Assembly: GCA_919902735.1 (NCBI GenBank)
Contig: CAKKRM010000001.1
Location: forward strand, 1 to 32,099
Reading direction: 5' to 3'
Source of the DNA: Anaerolineales bacterium
GTDB taxonomy: Bacteria > Chloroflexota > Anaerolineae > Anaerolineales > Villigracilaceae
DNA length: 32,099 nt
Below, piece by piece: positions 30,407 through 32,099 of this stretch; position 1 is the first letter of the stretch; each line of letters starts with the position of its first letter. The position numbers were made by a program, and so were the translations under genes. Below the pieces are notes generated by a model. It was given only the letters and a program-made list of their open reading frames with translations. It had not been told where the DNA came from and searched no databases.

Positions 30407-31954
30407 TTACATAGACAAAGACTTACTGTATTTCAACAATCTTAGCCCTTCCAAACGCAGCACTTCCGGAAAAAGTGCTTTATATATATGACAGTTCGGT
30501 GACTTTATATCATATCGCCCTGTCACCCGATAAGTAAGGGCAGGGCATCCTCCTGCGCACCAATAGCGCCAAGCGCAATCGCGACAACCTTCCTTTTCGT
30601 CCACAGAAACATTTTGAATGCCAATTTGATCCAATTGAATCAACTTTAACGGGTCAGGCATACTAATATCTGTAATACTGCGCTCAATCTCCATATGGCA
30701 TTTTGCGACTTTCCCGTTTTGATCAATCACTAAGTAAGAGTCTCCCACGCCACAAGGCTTGTTATGTGGGGTATCCAACCTGGCACGGTCAACCAATGAC
30801 CCAAGGAGACTATGCGGCGGAAGATTATTTTCAATTATTGAAAATGCCTTTTTCATAGCCTCGATGATTTTTTCATCATTATAGGCTAAGTCTATATGAC
30901 CAGAAGAACATTCATTTTCCCGATAGAAATTAATCGTAAAAGGCAGATTTCGTTGAAGAACAAAATCCACAACTTGTGGCAACCCATCCAGATTACGATT
31001 TGAAACAGTTATTGTTATAGAAGGATTGACACCACTAACAGATAATCTGTCAAGAGATCTCTCCACCAAATGAAATGACCCTTTTCCATTAATAAACTTG
31101 CGCTGAGCATCGTGAAACTCACCAATGCCATCCAAAGAAATGGACAAGCGCAATCTGCGCTCCTGAAGTGAGTTGATCATTCGGTCCGTAATCCCCACGC
31201 CATTACTCAAAACAACACCTGTTACCCCCAAGCCATTTTCTTTGGCAACTAACTGGGCATAATCATGCAATTCAAGAATTAATGGAAAATTTAGTGTAGA
31301 CTCTCCCCCAGCAAATTTCAACTTAACCGATTGAAACCCATTTGCAAGTGCGGATCGAAATACTGCATCCACTGATTGCTTACCGTGCTCAATCTCCATT
31401 TTATCGGGGGTTTTGGTTATATAGCAATAATCACATCGTAAATTACATTGATTGGTAACATGAAGCCAAGCTGTTAGTGTTTTCGGGGTCTGATTCAAAG
31501 GTTTCGTATAACTGGAAGAAGAAAGCAAGCCTAGCATTATCATATGCTGCACGATTGATGTTGTTTTTTCTACCTGTACATCGTGAACAGACGCAACTCC
31601 ACTCTGAATTGTATTGGGGTTAACAAATGCGTCTAAAATTTTTTGAGCAGCGTGATTTAGTACAACGGGCCCTCCTGGTCCAACAGGATTAAACAACAGA
31701 TCATTAGTACTATCTAAAGTCTGCCTGTATAAAAAAGGGGACTTTTGCCATAAGTTTTGAAGATTACTATAAAGTGATTTATCCAGAACTGGTTGATTGC
31801 AATCACTACTACAAGCACAATCACTAAAAATGGAATCTAAATACTCTGATGGCAGAATAATATCCGCGTCTGTTGAACAGGCGCAATCCTGCTCGTATGT
31901 TGGGCTTGGAACGCTCCATAAGATTTCAGGGTGGTGGGCATGGTTATCAGACAC
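30407..31954 (-). CDS. Radical SAM/SPASM protein with Cys-rich N-terminus
   Basis: 515 aa. The radical SAM cluster CX3CX2C lies at Cys170, 174 and 177 (CNLRCDYC), with the GGE motif (FAGGEST) and SISLDG following. The SPASM domain has the full set of Cys residues: 401, 419, 457, 460, 466, 470 and 488 (CRDCAWRYWCAGGCP). Such proteins modify ribosomal peptides or protein side chains through S-adenosylmethionine radical chemistry. Residues 1-60 hold two similar acidic Cys motifs (DCACSTDAD at 23-31, DCACSSDC at 45-52), and 85-110 resembles a peptide-binding lead-in (LLFNPVGPGGPVVLNHAA). Start is GTG31954 with AAGGA upstream. A GNAT-like gene ends 28 bases before it on the same strand. No separate precursor peptide was found inside the window. 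Confidence 0.88.
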   Translation of the reverse strand: MSDNHAHHPEILWSVPSPTYEQDCACSTDADIILPSEYLDSIFSDCACSSDCNQPVLDKSLYSNLQNLWQKSPFLYRQTLDSTNDLLFNPVGPGGPVVLNHAAQKILDAFVNPNTIQSGVASVHDVQVEKTTSIVQHMIMLGLLSSSSYTKPLNQTPKTLTAWLHVTNQCNLRCDYCYITKTPDKMEIEHGKQSVDAVFRSALANGFQSVKLKFAGGESTLNFPLILELHDYAQLVAKENGLGVTGVVLSNGVGITDRMINSLQERRLRLSISLDGIGEFHDAQRKFINGKGSFHLVERSLDRLSVSGVNPSITITVSNRNLDGLPQVVDFVLQRNLPFTINFYRENECSSGHIDLAYNDEKIIEAMKKAFSIIENNLPPHSLLGSLVDRARLDTPHNKPCGVGDSYLVIDQNGKVAKCHMEIERSITDISMPDPLKLIQLDQIGIQNVSVDEKEGCRDCAWRYWCAGGCPALTYRVTGRYDIKSPNCHIYKALFPEVLRLEGLRLLKYSKSLSM

Positions 31955-31982
31955 TGCAAATTTTCCTTTTATTTGAAAAACT

Positions 31983-32099
31983 CTAAATATTCAAAGACAT
32001 TATAAAGGTACTCGCTTGTCTAGCTGCAATTTTGAACCCAAATTTATCAAACAAGTGGAAGGCGATCTTATTGTTCACGTTTACTGTGAGATCAATTTG
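31983..32099 (-). CDS. GNAT-like acetyltransferase, C-terminal end (partial)
   Basis: The minus strand reads 38 codons, from the window edge, of a GNAT C-terminus: IDLTVNVNNKIAFHLFDK, then FGFKI and a short tail ending MSLNI and TAG31983. The N-x-x-A-x-x-L-[FY]-x-x-x-GF pattern is the usual acetyl-CoA-fold end of GNAT N-acetyltransferases. The 5' part lies beyond the window. It is upstream of and co-directional with the radical SAM gene, with a 28-base gap, so the two are probably one transcript. Confidence 0.6.
   Translation of the reverse strand, partial: QIDLTVNVNNKIAFHLFDKFGFKIAARQASTFIMSLNI

Noticed and set aside
1-32099. CRISPR array, tRNA or rRNA
   Set aside because: No regularly spaced short repeats with unique spacers and no tRNA- or rRNA-like sequence were seen; the repeats present are modules, MITE-like elements or protein-coding repeats.

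Overview
The window looks like chromosomal DNA of an uncultured filamentous-type Chloroflexota, most likely Anaerolineae/Anaerolineales. This is inferred from gene style: multi-PAS hybrid kinases, GlsB/CsbD/YtxH/YggT-like stress genes, Ala-Thr-Gln-rich anchored proteins and NB-ARC/TPR proteins. No rRNA or tRNA is present to confirm it. The left third (to about 12.5 kb) is GC-richer and looks like host backbone. From about 12.7 kb rightwards the sequence is visibly richer in A+T, with many gene remnants and large hairpins, as in an accessory region.

Left part (1-11 kb): two paralogous PAS hybrid histidine kinases (150-2981 and 3342-4943) are followed by small, mostly membrane, stress-type genes: GlsB-like (5273), CsbD-like (5827), a second GlsB-like (6134), two YggT-like paralogues (6560, 7000), a 56-aa protein (7429), a YtxH protein (7660), a 49-aa membrane protein closed by a clear terminator (8045, terminator 8200-8240), and an Lmo0937-like peptide (8544). 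Two repeat families run through it. One is a stem-loop module of about 71 bp, four copies, each directly upstream of a gene (kinase 2, GlsB, CsbD, Lmo0937-like). The other is a MITE-like element with terminal inverted repeats beginning ACTCACCTTACGC and 5-bp target duplications. Then come an anchored Ala/Thr/Gln-rich protein, an overlapping unknown gene and two small proteins.

Middle (11-15.2 kb): a yifB/comM gene on the minus strand has lost its first 30-odd codons where it meets a 138-bp coding-like repeat. A second copy of this repeat lies at 27004-27141, so the two direct repeats bracket a region of about 14.5 kb. Next are an unrecognised 496-aa protein and a stretch of gene remnants, including a decayed yifB C-terminal piece.

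Centre (15.2-25.4 kb), the most interesting part: a six-gene co-directional cluster. Gene 1 is a membrane-anchored NB-ARC (STAND) ATPase that stops right after its winged-helix domain. Genes 2-6 are five separate proteins that each begin with the linker that normally follows this domain (motifs R-[YF], E-x-x-N, YW) and continue with about 5 to 18 TPR-type repeats. The single-chain STAND protein at 27335-29950 (DUF4062-NB-ARC-winged helix-linker-TPR) carries the same linker inside one polypeptide and shows where the split falls. The reading is a split STAND sensor system with one ATPase/effector and five detachable TPR sensors; this is an inference.

Right end (25.4-32.1 kb): small-gene remnants (a zinc-knuckle protein with an in-frame stop), a duplicated Cys-pair/HTH protein, the single-chain STAND gene, an IS3-family transposase fragment, a radical SAM/SPASM protein with an unusual Cys-rich N-terminus, and the 3' end of a GNAT-like acetyltransferase gene just upstream of it.
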